NCBI RefSeq assembly: GCF_014646995.1
Contig: NZ_BMOI01000001.1
Span: 335,018 to 399,017, forward strand
Length of the DNA stretch: 64,000 nt
Origin: Curtobacterium luteum
GTDB taxonomy: Bacteria; Actinomycetota; Actinomycetes; Actinomycetales; Microbacteriaceae
Reading direction: 5' to 3'
Position 1 is the first letter of the stretch. Each line of letters begins with the position of its first letter. The notes beneath the pieces are model-generated. The model saw only the letters and a program-made list of their open reading frames with translations. It did not search any database and was not told the origin of the DNA. A program made the translations under genes and the position numbers. Shown here piece by piece: positions 57,310 to 64,000 of the stretch.

Positions 57310-58542
57310 GTGCCACGAGTCGTCCGCCGCCCCCGCTCCGCCGTCCGGCACCCCGTGACGATCACCGTGGTCGCCGTGCTCCTGCTCACGGTGGGCTACC
57401 TCGTCGCGGCGGCCGTGGTGCCGTTCGCCCCGGCGAGCGCCGCGACCACCACCTACGCCGCACCGACGACCACGACTCCGGAGCTGTCGTTCCCGGGCTA
57501 CGGTGCGACCGCCGTCGAGGCGACGGACTTCCCGGAGAGTCTGCGGACGAGCGGCGACCGCGAGGAACGGTCGATCGCGAGCATCTCGAAGGTCGTGACG
57601 GCGCTCGTGGTCCTCGACGAGAAGCCGATGCGACGCGGCGAGCGGGGTCCGACGATCACGTTCACGAAGCAGATGCAGGGGTTGTACGCGAAGTACCTCG
57701 CGCAGAACGGCGAGGTCGCGCCGATGCCCGCCGGGCTGCGGCTCTCCGAGTACCAGACGTTCCAGGTCATGCTGATGAAGTCGGCGAACAACTACGCCGG
57801 CGCGTTGGCGCTGTGGGCGTTCGGGTCGCTCGACGCGTACGAGCGGGCAGCGGACACGTGGCTCGACGAGCACGGTCTCGACCACACGCGGATCCACGAG
57901 CCGACCGGCCTCGACCCCGACAACACGGCGACGGCCACCGACCTCGTCGAGCTCGGCCAGCTGGCCCTCGCGAACCCCGTGGTGAAGGAGATCGTCGGGA
58001 CGAAGCAGGTCACCGTGCCCGGCGTCGGCGAGATCGAGAACTCGAACAAGCTCCTCGGTCTCGACGGCGTCGAGGGCATCAAGACCGGCACGCTCGACGA
58101 GGCCGGCGCGTGCCTGCTCTTCGCCGCGACGTACGAGCGGGGCGGTCGGAAGGTGACCGTCGTCGGCGCGATGCTCGGGGGCGTCGACCACGATTCGCTC
58201 GACGAGGACGTCCAGCGGCTGCTGCGGTCGGTCGCCGACGACTTCCAGGTCGTGACGCTGACGCACCAGGGGCAGACCTTCGGTACCTACAGCACGCCGT
58301 GGCAGGACGGGGCGGACGCGGTCGCGGCAGAGGCGTCCCAGGTGCTCGTGTGGGGCCGGACCACGGTGACGGCGAAGACCCGGCTCGACCGGGTGACGTT
58401 CGGGGACCGCGGCGAGCGCGTGGGGCGGGTGCGCTTCACGATCTCGGACCACCCGGCCGTGACGGTCCCGCTGGAGCTCGACCGCTCCATCGCGGACCCG
58501 GGTGTCTGGTGGCGCTGGACCAACCCGTTCCAGGGGACCTGA
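57310..58542 (+). CDS. D-alanyl-D-alanine carboxypeptidase (peptidase S11)
   Basis: 410 residues. A signal-anchor is seen at residues ~17-38 (TITVVAVLLLTVGYLVAAAV). The three penicillin-binding motifs: SISK (in SIASISKVVTALVVL), SAN (KSANNYA) and KTG (GIKTGTLDEA). Trims the terminal D-Ala of peptidoglycan precursors outside the membrane. GTG 57310 fits a -10 8 nt upstream and leaves a short basic N-terminus (PRVVRRPRS) before the helix. The C-terminal domain has no recognised binding module. Confidence 0.9.
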   Translation: MPRVVRRPRSAVRHPVTITVVAVLLLTVGYLVAAAVVPFAPASAATTTYAAPTTTTPELSFPGYGATAVEATDFPESLRTSGDREERSIASISKVVTALVVLDEKPMRRGERGPTITFTKQMQGLYAKYLAQNGEVAPMPAGLRLSEYQTFQVMLMKSANNYAGALALWAFGSLDAYERAADTWLDEHGLDHTRIHEPTGLDPDNTATATDLVELGQLALANPVVKEIVGTKQVTVPGVGEIENSNKLLGLDGVEGIKTGTLDEAGACLLFAATYERGGRKVTVVGAMLGGVDHDSLDEDVQRLLRSVADDFQVVTLTHQGQTFGTYSTPWQDGADAVAAEASQVLVWGRTTVTAKTRLDRVTFGDRGERVGRVRFTISDHPAVTVPLELDRSIADPGVWWRWTNPFQGT

Positions 58543-58562
58543 CACGCACACCGTGCGGGCCG

Positions 58563-58568
58563 TAGGGT
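58563..58568 (+). promoter_or_regulatory. -10 element of the serine hydrolase gene, leaderless
   Basis: TAGGGT, 7 nt before the GTG at 58576. Confidence 0.55.
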
Positions 58569-58575
58569 CGACCGT

Positions 58576-59919
58576 GTGACGACGACGTTCCCGCGCAGCT
58601 CCCCGCCCGCCCTCGGCATCGACGCACGCGGGGTCGCCGCGTTCCTCGACGCCCTCGAGTCCACGCCGGACGTCGAAGCGCACTCGTTCGTGCTGCTCCG
58701 CCACGGTCAGGTCGCCGCGGAGGGCACGTGGGACCCGTACCGCGCCGAGTCGGTGCACCTGCTGTACTCGCTCAGCAAGAGCTTCACCGCGGCCGGTGTC
58801 GGCATCGCCGTGCGCGAGGGCCTGGTCGACCTCGACGCCACCGTGCTGTCGTACTTCCCGGAGCTCGACGCCGAGGTGACCGACGAGCGCAGTCGTCGGA
58901 TCCGCGTGCGGCACGTCCTCGCGATGGCGAGCGGCCACCGCGAGGAGACGCTCGAGCGCGCTCGGGCGATCGACCCGACGAACATCGTCCGGGGGTTCCT
59001 GCTGCTGCGGCCGGACGAGGAGCCGGGCTCGGTGTTCGCGTACAACCAGCCGTGCACGTACACGCTCGCCGAGATCGTCCGGCGGGTGTCCGGCGGGTCG
59101 CTCGTCGACTGGCTGCGGCCGCGGTTGCTCGACCCGCTCGGCATCGAGGACCTCGCCTGGAAGCGCGACGAGCAGGGCAACGAGCTCGGGTTCAGCGGGT
59201 GCTACGCCCCGGTCGAGGCCGTCGCGAAGCTCGGGCAGCTGTACCTGCAGCGGGGCGTGTGGGACGGGCAGCGCATCCTCGACGAGGACTGGGTCGACGC
59301 CGCGACCCGTGTGCAGGTCGAGAACCCGCAGGAGGAGAACCCGGACTGGAGCCAGGGCTACGGCTTCCAGTTCTGGATGGCTCGGCACGGGTTCCGCGGC
59401 GACGGTGCCTACGGGCAGTTCTGCGTCGTCCTGCCGGAGCAGGACGTCGTGCTCGCCCTGACCGGGCAGAGCCTCGACATGCAGGCCGTGCTCGACGCGG
59501 CCTGGGAGCACCTCCTGCCCGCCGTCGACGCTGCGGACCCCGGCGCGGCTGCGGACACCGGCCTGGAGGAACGGATCGCCTCGCTGGGGCTGCCACCGGT
59601 CGCGGGGGAGCGGCTCCCGGACGTCGCTGCCGTCGGACCGCTGCACCGCGACGGTCACGGGTGGCGGCTCGAGCTGGACGTCGAGGGCGGGCACCTGTCC
59701 GTCCCGGTCGCGGAGGGGGCGTGGGCGGTCGAGGGGCCGCTCGCCGGGAGCGCGGCCCTGGTCGACGACGGCGCGGCGGTGCTCGTGTCCGTCCGGTTCG
59801 TCGAGACCCCGCACGCCGCGCACGTCCGGGTCGACACCGCGACGGGCGACGCCACCTTCGCCTGGGTGACCCAGCCGCTGCACGACGGACCGACGACGCT
59901 CCGACGGCCCGCCGACTGA
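58576..59919 (+). CDS. Class C beta-lactamase-related serine hydrolase
   Basis: 447 residues. LLYSLSKSFTAAGVGIAV carries the SxxK motif, YNQPCTYTLAEIV the YxN-type motif near residue 157, and GAYGQFCVVLPEQDVVLALTG fits the third (K/H-x-G) strand. Lacks a signal peptide and is thus probably cytoplasmic; such proteins are esterases, D-aminopeptidases or amidases rather than resistance enzymes. The last ~100 residues form a separate beta-rich region. Leaderless GTG. Confidence 0.87.
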   Translation: MTTTFPRSSPPALGIDARGVAAFLDALESTPDVEAHSFVLLRHGQVAAEGTWDPYRAESVHLLYSLSKSFTAAGVGIAVREGLVDLDATVLSYFPELDAEVTDERSRRIRVRHVLAMASGHREETLERARAIDPTNIVRGFLLLRPDEEPGSVFAYNQPCTYTLAEIVRRVSGGSLVDWLRPRLLDPLGIEDLAWKRDEQGNELGFSGCYAPVEAVAKLGQLYLQRGVWDGQRILDEDWVDAATRVQVENPQEENPDWSQGYGFQFWMARHGFRGDGAYGQFCVVLPEQDVVLALTGQSLDMQAVLDAAWEHLLPAVDAADPGAAADTGLEERIASLGLPPVAGERLPDVAAVGPLHRDGHGWRLELDVEGGHLSVPVAEGAWAVEGPLAGSAALVDDGAAVLVSVRFVETPHAAHVRVDTATGDATFAWVTQPLHDGPTTLRRPAD

Positions 59920-59925
59920 GGCCGG

Positions 59926-60741
59926 TCAGGGCGTGTCGGACCGGTGGTCGACGACGTCCTGCAGCTCCGGCCGCTTCGGGTGCACGCCGTCGCCGGACGA
60001 CGTGTGCCGGATGCGCCGGACGACCCACGGCACGAGGTACTCCCGCGCCCAACCGAGGTCCTCGACGCGGGCCTCCCGCCAGGGGCGTGCCTCGAGCGGC
60101 TCGGGGTTGAACGGCGCGAGCCCGTGGTCGACCCCGAGCGCGTCGAGGACCGCGGCCGCGACGGTGGCGTGGCCGGTGGGCGAGTGGTGCAGCCGGTCCG
60201 GTGCCCACATCCGCGGGTCGCGGAGCACCCGGAGCGCCCACATGTCCGCGACGAGGGCACCGTGCTTCAGCGCGATCGCGTGCAGGTTCTCGTTGTAGAT
60301 CGCCGTCTTGCCCCGCACCATCCCGAGCACCGGCGTCATGCCGACGTCCGGACCGGTGAACATCACGACCGTCGCGCCGTCGCTGCGCAGCCGGGCGATC
60401 ATCGCATCGACCTTCTCGGCGAGGTCGTCCGGGTCGGTCCCGGGGCGGATGATGTCGTTGCCGCCCGCCGACACCGTGACGAGGTCCGGCCGGAGCGCGA
60501 GGGCCGGCTCGACCTGCTCGTCGATGATCTGCTGCAGCAGACGCCCGCGGATCGCGAGGTTGGCGTACGCGAAGTCGCCGTCGCCCGCACCGGCGGCGGC
60601 CGCCTGGTGCGCGAGGACCTCGGCCACCCGGTCCGCCCAACCGCGGTTGCCCCCGGGCACCGTGGGGTCCGGGTCACCGATCCCCTCGGTGAACGAGTCA
60701 CCGATCGCGACGTACCTGGACCAGGGATGACGTACTGACAC
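59926..60741 (-). CDS. SGNH/GDSL hydrolase
   Basis: 271 residues. Block I YVAIGDSFTEGIGD, block II AIRGR, block III VSAGGNDIIRP, block V DRLHHSPTGH: the four SGNH blocks with Ser, Gly, Asn and His. No signal peptide, so an intracellular esterase/lipase. GTG 60741, with TAGGGT 7 nt upstream. Convergent with the serine hydrolase (6 nt between stops). Confidence 0.92.
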   Translation of the reverse strand: MSVRHPWSRYVAIGDSFTEGIGDPDPTVPGGNRGWADRVAEVLAHQAAAAGAGDGDFAYANLAIRGRLLQQIIDEQVEPALALRPDLVTVSAGGNDIIRPGTDPDDLAEKVDAMIARLRSDGATVVMFTGPDVGMTPVLGMVRGKTAIYNENLHAIALKHGALVADMWALRVLRDPRMWAPDRLHHSPTGHATVAAAVLDALGVDHGLAPFNPEPLEARPWREARVEDLGWAREYLVPWVVRRIRHTSSGDGVHPKRPELQDVVDHRSDTP

Positions 60742-60748
60742 GCATCGG

Positions 60749-60758
60749 ACCCTAGTCT
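60749..60758. promoter_or_regulatory. Interlocked divergent leaderless promoters (SGNH hydrolase / acyl-CoA dehydrogenase)
   Basis: TAGGGT on the minus strand (60754-60749) and TAGTCT on the plus strand (60753-60758) share two bases of CTAG. Each is 6-7 nt from its own start codon; only 23 bp separate the GTG at 60741 from the ATG at 60765. Confidence 0.65.
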
Positions 60759-60764
60759 CGTGCC

Positions 60765-61910
60765 ATGAGCACGGCCAACCCGATCCCCGCCGACCTCCTC
60801 GAGCGCATCGCCGCGCGGGCGCCGGGCTACGACGCGGCGAACGCCTTCTGCGCGGAGGACCTCGACGAGCTCCGCGCCGCCGGCTACCTGCGGATCGGGG
60901 TGCCCGCGGAGCAGGGTGGCCTCGACCTCGGACTCCGCGACACCGCGGCGGTCCAGCGCACCCTCGCGCGGTCCGCCCCTGCGACCGCGCTCGGGCTCGG
61001 GATGCACCAGGTGTGGGTGCAGGCGGCCCGCAGCGTGCGCGCGCGCGGCGAGGCGTTCCTCCAGGCCGTCACCGACCACGCGGCGGACGACCACCTGCTC
61101 GCGTTCGGGGTGAGCGAACCCGGCAACGACGCCGTGCTCTTCGACTCGCTGACGACGGCGGAGCCGGACGGCGACGGCGGCTACCGCTTCACGGGCACGA
61201 AGGTGTCGACCTCGCTCGCGCCCGCGTGGGACGTCCTCAGCGTGTTCGGGAAGGACACCTCTGGGCCGGAGCCGGTGCTCGTGCACGGGTTCGTGCTCCG
61301 GTCCGACGGCCACGTCGCCCACCGCGACGACTGGGACACCCTCGGCATGCGTGCGACGCAGAGCCGCACGACCGTCCTGGACGGCGTGCACGTCCCCGCC
61401 GACCGCATCGCGCGGGTGCTGCCGGTCGGGCCGAACCAGGACCCGCTCGTGTTCGGCGTGTTCGCCGCCTTCGAGCTGCTCGTGGCGTCCGTGTACGTCG
61501 GCGTCGCGGAGCGTGCCGTCGAGCTCGCCGTCGACGCCGTCCGGGGACGGAGGTCGCTGGACGGCACGCCGCGGTCCGAGGACCCCGCGGTGCGTCGCGC
61601 CCTCGCGGACGCCCAGGGTGTGGTCGACGCGGTGGCGCTCCAGGTCGACGCCCTGGCCCGGGACGTCGACGAGCTCGTCGACCACGGGGCGCGCTGGTTC
61701 CCGCTCCTCGTCGGCACCAAGGCCCGCACGGTCGACGCGGCCCAGCAGGTCGTGGACGAGGCGATGCGGGTCGTCGGCGGAGCGGCCTACCGGAACGACG
61801 CCGAGCTCGCCCGCCTGGCGCGCGACGTCCGAGCGGGGCAGTACCACCCGTCCTCCCGCGACTCCGCGGCGCGGACGATCGCGTCGGCGCTGCTCGGTCC
61901 GGCCCGCTGA
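60765..61910 (+). CDS. Acyl-CoA dehydrogenase family protein
   Basis: 381 residues. LRIGVPAEQGGLDLGLRDTAAV near residue 42, LLAFGVSEPGNDAV (FAD-binding middle-domain strand), TGTKVSTSLAPAWDVLSVFG, DDWDTLGMRATQSRTTVLDGVHVP and the C-terminal AQQVVDEAMRVVGGAAY. The usual catalytic Glu of short-chain enzymes is not evident, and the sequence resembles the acyl-CoA dehydrogenase-like flavin monooxygenase branch. Substrate unknown. Confidence 0.87.
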   Translation: MSTANPIPADLLERIAARAPGYDAANAFCAEDLDELRAAGYLRIGVPAEQGGLDLGLRDTAAVQRTLARSAPATALGLGMHQVWVQAARSVRARGEAFLQAVTDHAADDHLLAFGVSEPGNDAVLFDSLTTAEPDGDGGYRFTGTKVSTSLAPAWDVLSVFGKDTSGPEPVLVHGFVLRSDGHVAHRDDWDTLGMRATQSRTTVLDGVHVPADRIARVLPVGPNQDPLVFGVFAAFELLVASVYVGVAERAVELAVDAVRGRRSLDGTPRSEDPAVRRALADAQGVVDAVALQVDALARDVDELVDHGARWFPLLVGTKARTVDAAQQVVDEAMRVVGGAAYRNDAELARLARDVRAGQYHPSSRDSAARTIASALLGPAR

Positions 61911-61956
61911 CGAGCGGGGAGCCGGCGTTGTCGGTGGTGGGTGGCATCATCGCCGT

Positions 61957-63207
61957 GTGAGCAAGCAGGACGGACGCAACCGGCTCGTCTCCGACGCACC
62001 GGTCGACGACGTCAGCGCCACCGTGCTGCACGTCGACATGGACGCGTTCTTCGCCTCCGTCGAACTGCTCGACCGTCCCGACCTCGTCGGGCTGCCCGTG
62101 ATCGTCGGGCACGACTCCGACCGCTCCGTGGTCACCGCCGCCACGTACGAGGCCCGACGCTACGGCGTGAACTCCGCGATGCCGATGGCCGTCGCGAAGC
62201 GGCGGTGCCCGAACGCCGTGATCGTCGAGCCGCACTTCGAGAAGTACCGCGAGCAGTCCGCCGCCGTGATGGCCGTGTTCGACCGCTTCACCCCGCGGGT
62301 CGAGCGGCTCGGCATCGACGAAGCCTTCCTCGACGTCGCCGGCGCGATCCGGCTCTACGGCACCCCGTGGGAGATCGGCACCGCCATCCGCGCCGCCGTC
62401 CTCGAGCAGACCGGGCTGCACTGCTCGGTCGGGGCGGCGTCGACGAAGTTCGTGGCCAAGCTCGCGTCCAGTCGGGCGAAGCCGGACGGCCTGCTCGTCG
62501 TCCCCGCTGCCGACACGGTCGCGTTCCTCCACCCGCAGCCCGTGTCCGCGCTCTGGGGCGTCGGCGGCAAGACCCAGGAGACCCTCGAACGCCGGGGCAT
62601 CCGCACCGTCGGCGACCTCGCCACGACGCCGCTGCCGTCGCTCGTCGCGGCCCTCGGTCCCGCTGGCGGCCAGCGGCTCCACGACCTGTCGTGGGGCCGC
62701 GACCCACGGACCGTCGAGACCGGCGTCGGTGAGAAGTCGATCGGGCACGAGGTCACCTTCGGCCGCGACCTCACCGAACGCGACGACGTCGCCCGGGAAC
62801 TCCTGCGCCTCGCCGACAAGGTCGCCGTCCGGCTCCGTCGCGCCGACGTGCAGGCGCGGACCGTCGCGCTCAAGGTCCGGTACACCGACTTCACGACGCT
62901 CACCCGGTCGCGCACCCTCGCCGAGCCCACCGACGTCGCCAAGCGGATCCACCGCGAAGCCGTCGAGCTCTACGACGTCCTCCACCGACCGGGCAACCGC
63001 ATCCGGCTCATCGGCGTCCGTGGCGAGAACCTCGTTCCCGCGGCGGCGAGCAACGCCCTGTGGGACGACGACGCGCCGTGGCGAGACACCGAGACCACGG
63101 TCGACGCCGTGGCGGCACGGTTCGGCGCGGGCGTGCTCCGGCCGGCCTCGCTCGTCCGCGGCGCGCCCGAGCAGCGGGCCCCGCACGCCAGGCAGGACCC
63201 CGGGTGA
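61957..63207 (+). CDS. dinB: DNA polymerase IV
   Basis: 416 residues, Y-family polymerase. Catalytic segments HVDMDAFFASVELLDRPDL and RLGIDEAFLDVAG (the usual SIDEAFLD with Gly for Ser), VGAASTKFVAKLASSRAKPDG, HhH-like LWGVGGKTQETLERRGI, and the little-finger domain VGEKSIGHEVTFGRDL. The canonical beta-clamp motif is not clear at the C-terminus. GTG 61957 is 6 nt after CATCAT, a weak -10. No LexA box visible. Confidence 0.93.
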   Translation: MSKQDGRNRLVSDAPVDDVSATVLHVDMDAFFASVELLDRPDLVGLPVIVGHDSDRSVVTAATYEARRYGVNSAMPMAVAKRRCPNAVIVEPHFEKYREQSAAVMAVFDRFTPRVERLGIDEAFLDVAGAIRLYGTPWEIGTAIRAAVLEQTGLHCSVGAASTKFVAKLASSRAKPDGLLVVPAADTVAFLHPQPVSALWGVGGKTQETLERRGIRTVGDLATTPLPSLVAALGPAGGQRLHDLSWGRDPRTVETGVGEKSIGHEVTFGRDLTERDDVARELLRLADKVAVRLRRADVQARTVALKVRYTDFTTLTRSRTLAEPTDVAKRIHREAVELYDVLHRPGNRIRLIGVRGENLVPAAASNALWDDDAPWRDTETTVDAVAARFGAGVLRPASLVRGAPEQRAPHARQDPG

Positions 63208-63210
63208 CGG

Positions 63211-63216
63211 TAGAAT
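63211..63216 (+). promoter_or_regulatory. -10 element of the helicase gene, leaderless
   Basis: TAGAAT, identical to that of uvrA, 8 nt before the GTG at 63225. Confidence 0.6.
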
Positions 63217-63224
63217 CGCGTGCA

Positions 63225-64000
63225 GTGAGCGCAGCGGAGTACGAGAACCAGCAGCAGGCCGCCACGCTGTGGGGCGATGCGTCGTCGAACCCGATCGAGC
63301 GCCCGGCCACCGCCGACGGCCACGCCGCCAGGCCCCACGACGAAGCCGCCGCGCGGCCCCACGACGAAGCCGCCGCGCAGGCCGAGGCCGCAGGCAACGC
63401 CGCCGCCGAGCACCTCTCGCCCGCGTTCCCGGACCGCGCCGCCTGGGGTACCGCGTCGAAGCTCCGCGCCTGGCAGGTCGAGGCGCTGACGAAGTACTTC
63501 GAGACCGAGCCCCGTGACTTCCTCGCAGCGGCGACCCCGGGCGCCGGCAAGACGACCTTCGCGCTCCGGCTCGCGACCGAGCTGCTCGCCCGCGGCACCG
63601 TTGACCGGATCGTCGTGGTCGCCCCGACCGAGCACCTGAAGCGCCAGTGGGCGGACTCCGCCGACCGGGTCGGCATCCGGATCGACCCCATGTTCAAGAA
63701 CGGCGACGGCATGTTCGGCCGGCACTACCAGGGCGTGGCGATCACGTACGCCCAGGTCGGCATGAACCCCGAGGTGCACCAGCGCATCACGGCCGGCGGC
63801 AAGACCCTCGTCATCCTCGACGAGGTCCACCACGGCGGCGACGCCCTCACCTGGGGCGACGGCATCCGGGAAGCCTTCTCGAAGGCCACCCGTCGGCTGT
63901 CGCTGTCCGGCACGCCGTTCCGCTCCGACACCGCGCCCATCCCGTTCGTGCAGTACGCGCCCGACGAGCAGGGGATCCGGACCTCGATCTCGGACTACAA
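63225..64000 (+). CDS. DEAD/DEAH-box helicase, 3'-truncated by window edge
   Basis: First 258 codons; the frame is open to the last base. After a disordered Ala-rich N-terminus (with a duplicated RPHDEAAA), the superfamily-2 helicase core starts near residue 82: KLRAWQVEAL (Q-like motif), Walker A AATPGAGKTTF, VVVAPTEHLKRQW (Ia), VILDEVHHGGD (DEVH box) and LSLSGTPFRSD (motif III). Resembles the UvsW/type III restriction-related helicases found alone in actinobacteria. Role (repair, restriction) cannot be set from the N-terminal part. Confidence 0.9.
   Translation, partial: MSAAEYENQQQAATLWGDASSNPIERPATADGHAARPHDEAAARPHDEAAAQAEAAGNAAAEHLSPAFPDRAAWGTASKLRAWQVEALTKYFETEPRDFLAAATPGAGKTTFALRLATELLARGTVDRIVVVAPTEHLKRQWADSADRVGIRIDPMFKNGDGMFGRHYQGVAITYAQVGMNPEVHQRITAGGKTLVILDEVHHGGDALTWGDGIREAFSKATRRLSLSGTPFRSDTAPIPFVQYAPDEQGIRTSISDY
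63331..63378 (+). repeat. 24-bp perfect tandem duplication in the helicase gene
   Basis: Two identical 24-bp units (63331-63354, 63355-63378) in frame, giving a repeated RPHDEAAA segment in the disordered N-terminus. Confidence 0.9.

Noticed and set aside
58576-59919. Antibiotic-resistance beta-lactamase
   Set aside because: It has SxxK/YxN motifs but no signal peptide and resembles intracellular esterase/peptidase relatives, so no resistance role is claimed.

Overview
The window is a high-GC actinobacterial chromosome segment. Gene content and order (uvrB-uvrA-uvrC-rapZ-whiA-gap-pgk-tpiA-secG-rbpA, then pgl-opcA-zwf-pgi-tal-tkt, ctaB/ctaA, sufBDC) are typical of Microbacteriaceae, and Curtobacterium is the most likely genus; this is judged from gene order, protein family signatures and codon bias, not from a search. 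I see no prophage, IS element, CRISPR array, rRNA or tRNA gene. Apart from two genes cut by the window edges, every coding region looks intact.

Layout. 1-3.4 kb: end of an acyl-CoA ligase gene, a membrane acyltransferase and an MFS permease. 3.6-11.8 kb: nucleotide excision repair (uvrB, uvrA, uvrC) with one SDR gene between uvrB and uvrA. 11.9-13.9 kb: rapZ and whiA. 14.2-17.9 kb: lower glycolysis (gap, pgk, tpiA), secG and rbpA. 18.3-26.6 kb, minus strand: tkt-tal-pgi-zwf-opcA-pgl, the pentose phosphate cluster. 27.1-29.5 kb: heme O and heme A synthesis (ctaB, ctaA, convergent). 29.7-33.9 kb: a SUF iron-sulfur operon (sufB, sufD, Rieske ferredoxin, sufC, sufT-like). 34.4-38.5 kb: bioY, an ABC-F protein, SURF1 and two small proteins. 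38.7-43.8 kb: fabG-like reductase, then a GntR-controlled amide/amino-acid cluster (S33 hydrolase, APC permease, acetamidase/formamidase family). 43.8-51.4 kb: serB, glgC/glgA (divergent), ABC ATPase, bL31B, DEDDh exonuclease, treS. 51.5-64 kb: alpha/beta hydrolase, glycosyltransferase, membrane-anchored protein, phosphoglycerate-mutase-like phosphatase, sirtuin, TrmH-type methyltransferase, D-Ala-D-Ala carboxypeptidase, serine hydrolase, SGNH hydrolase, acyl-CoA dehydrogenase, dinB, and the start of a DEAD/DEAH helicase.

The core genes are ordinary; the unusual content is non-coding. (1) Eight copies of a sequence-conserved hairpin (arm consensus GGACGGGAGGCGCGG) sit at gene 3' ends. (2) Several convergent or inter-operon gaps carry short direct repeats and long palindromes, some sharing a GTCGNNCGAC core, including a 103-bp duplication with 32-bp periodicity and two 63-nt elements with identical 11-bp inverted ends located 7.7 kb apart. 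(3) Many genes have a TANNNT -10 hexamer 6-8 nt before the start codon, implying leaderless mRNAs; in two divergent pairs the opposing -10 hexamers interlock. (4) A perfect palindrome covers the predicted -35 elements of the divergent GntR regulator and amide cluster.
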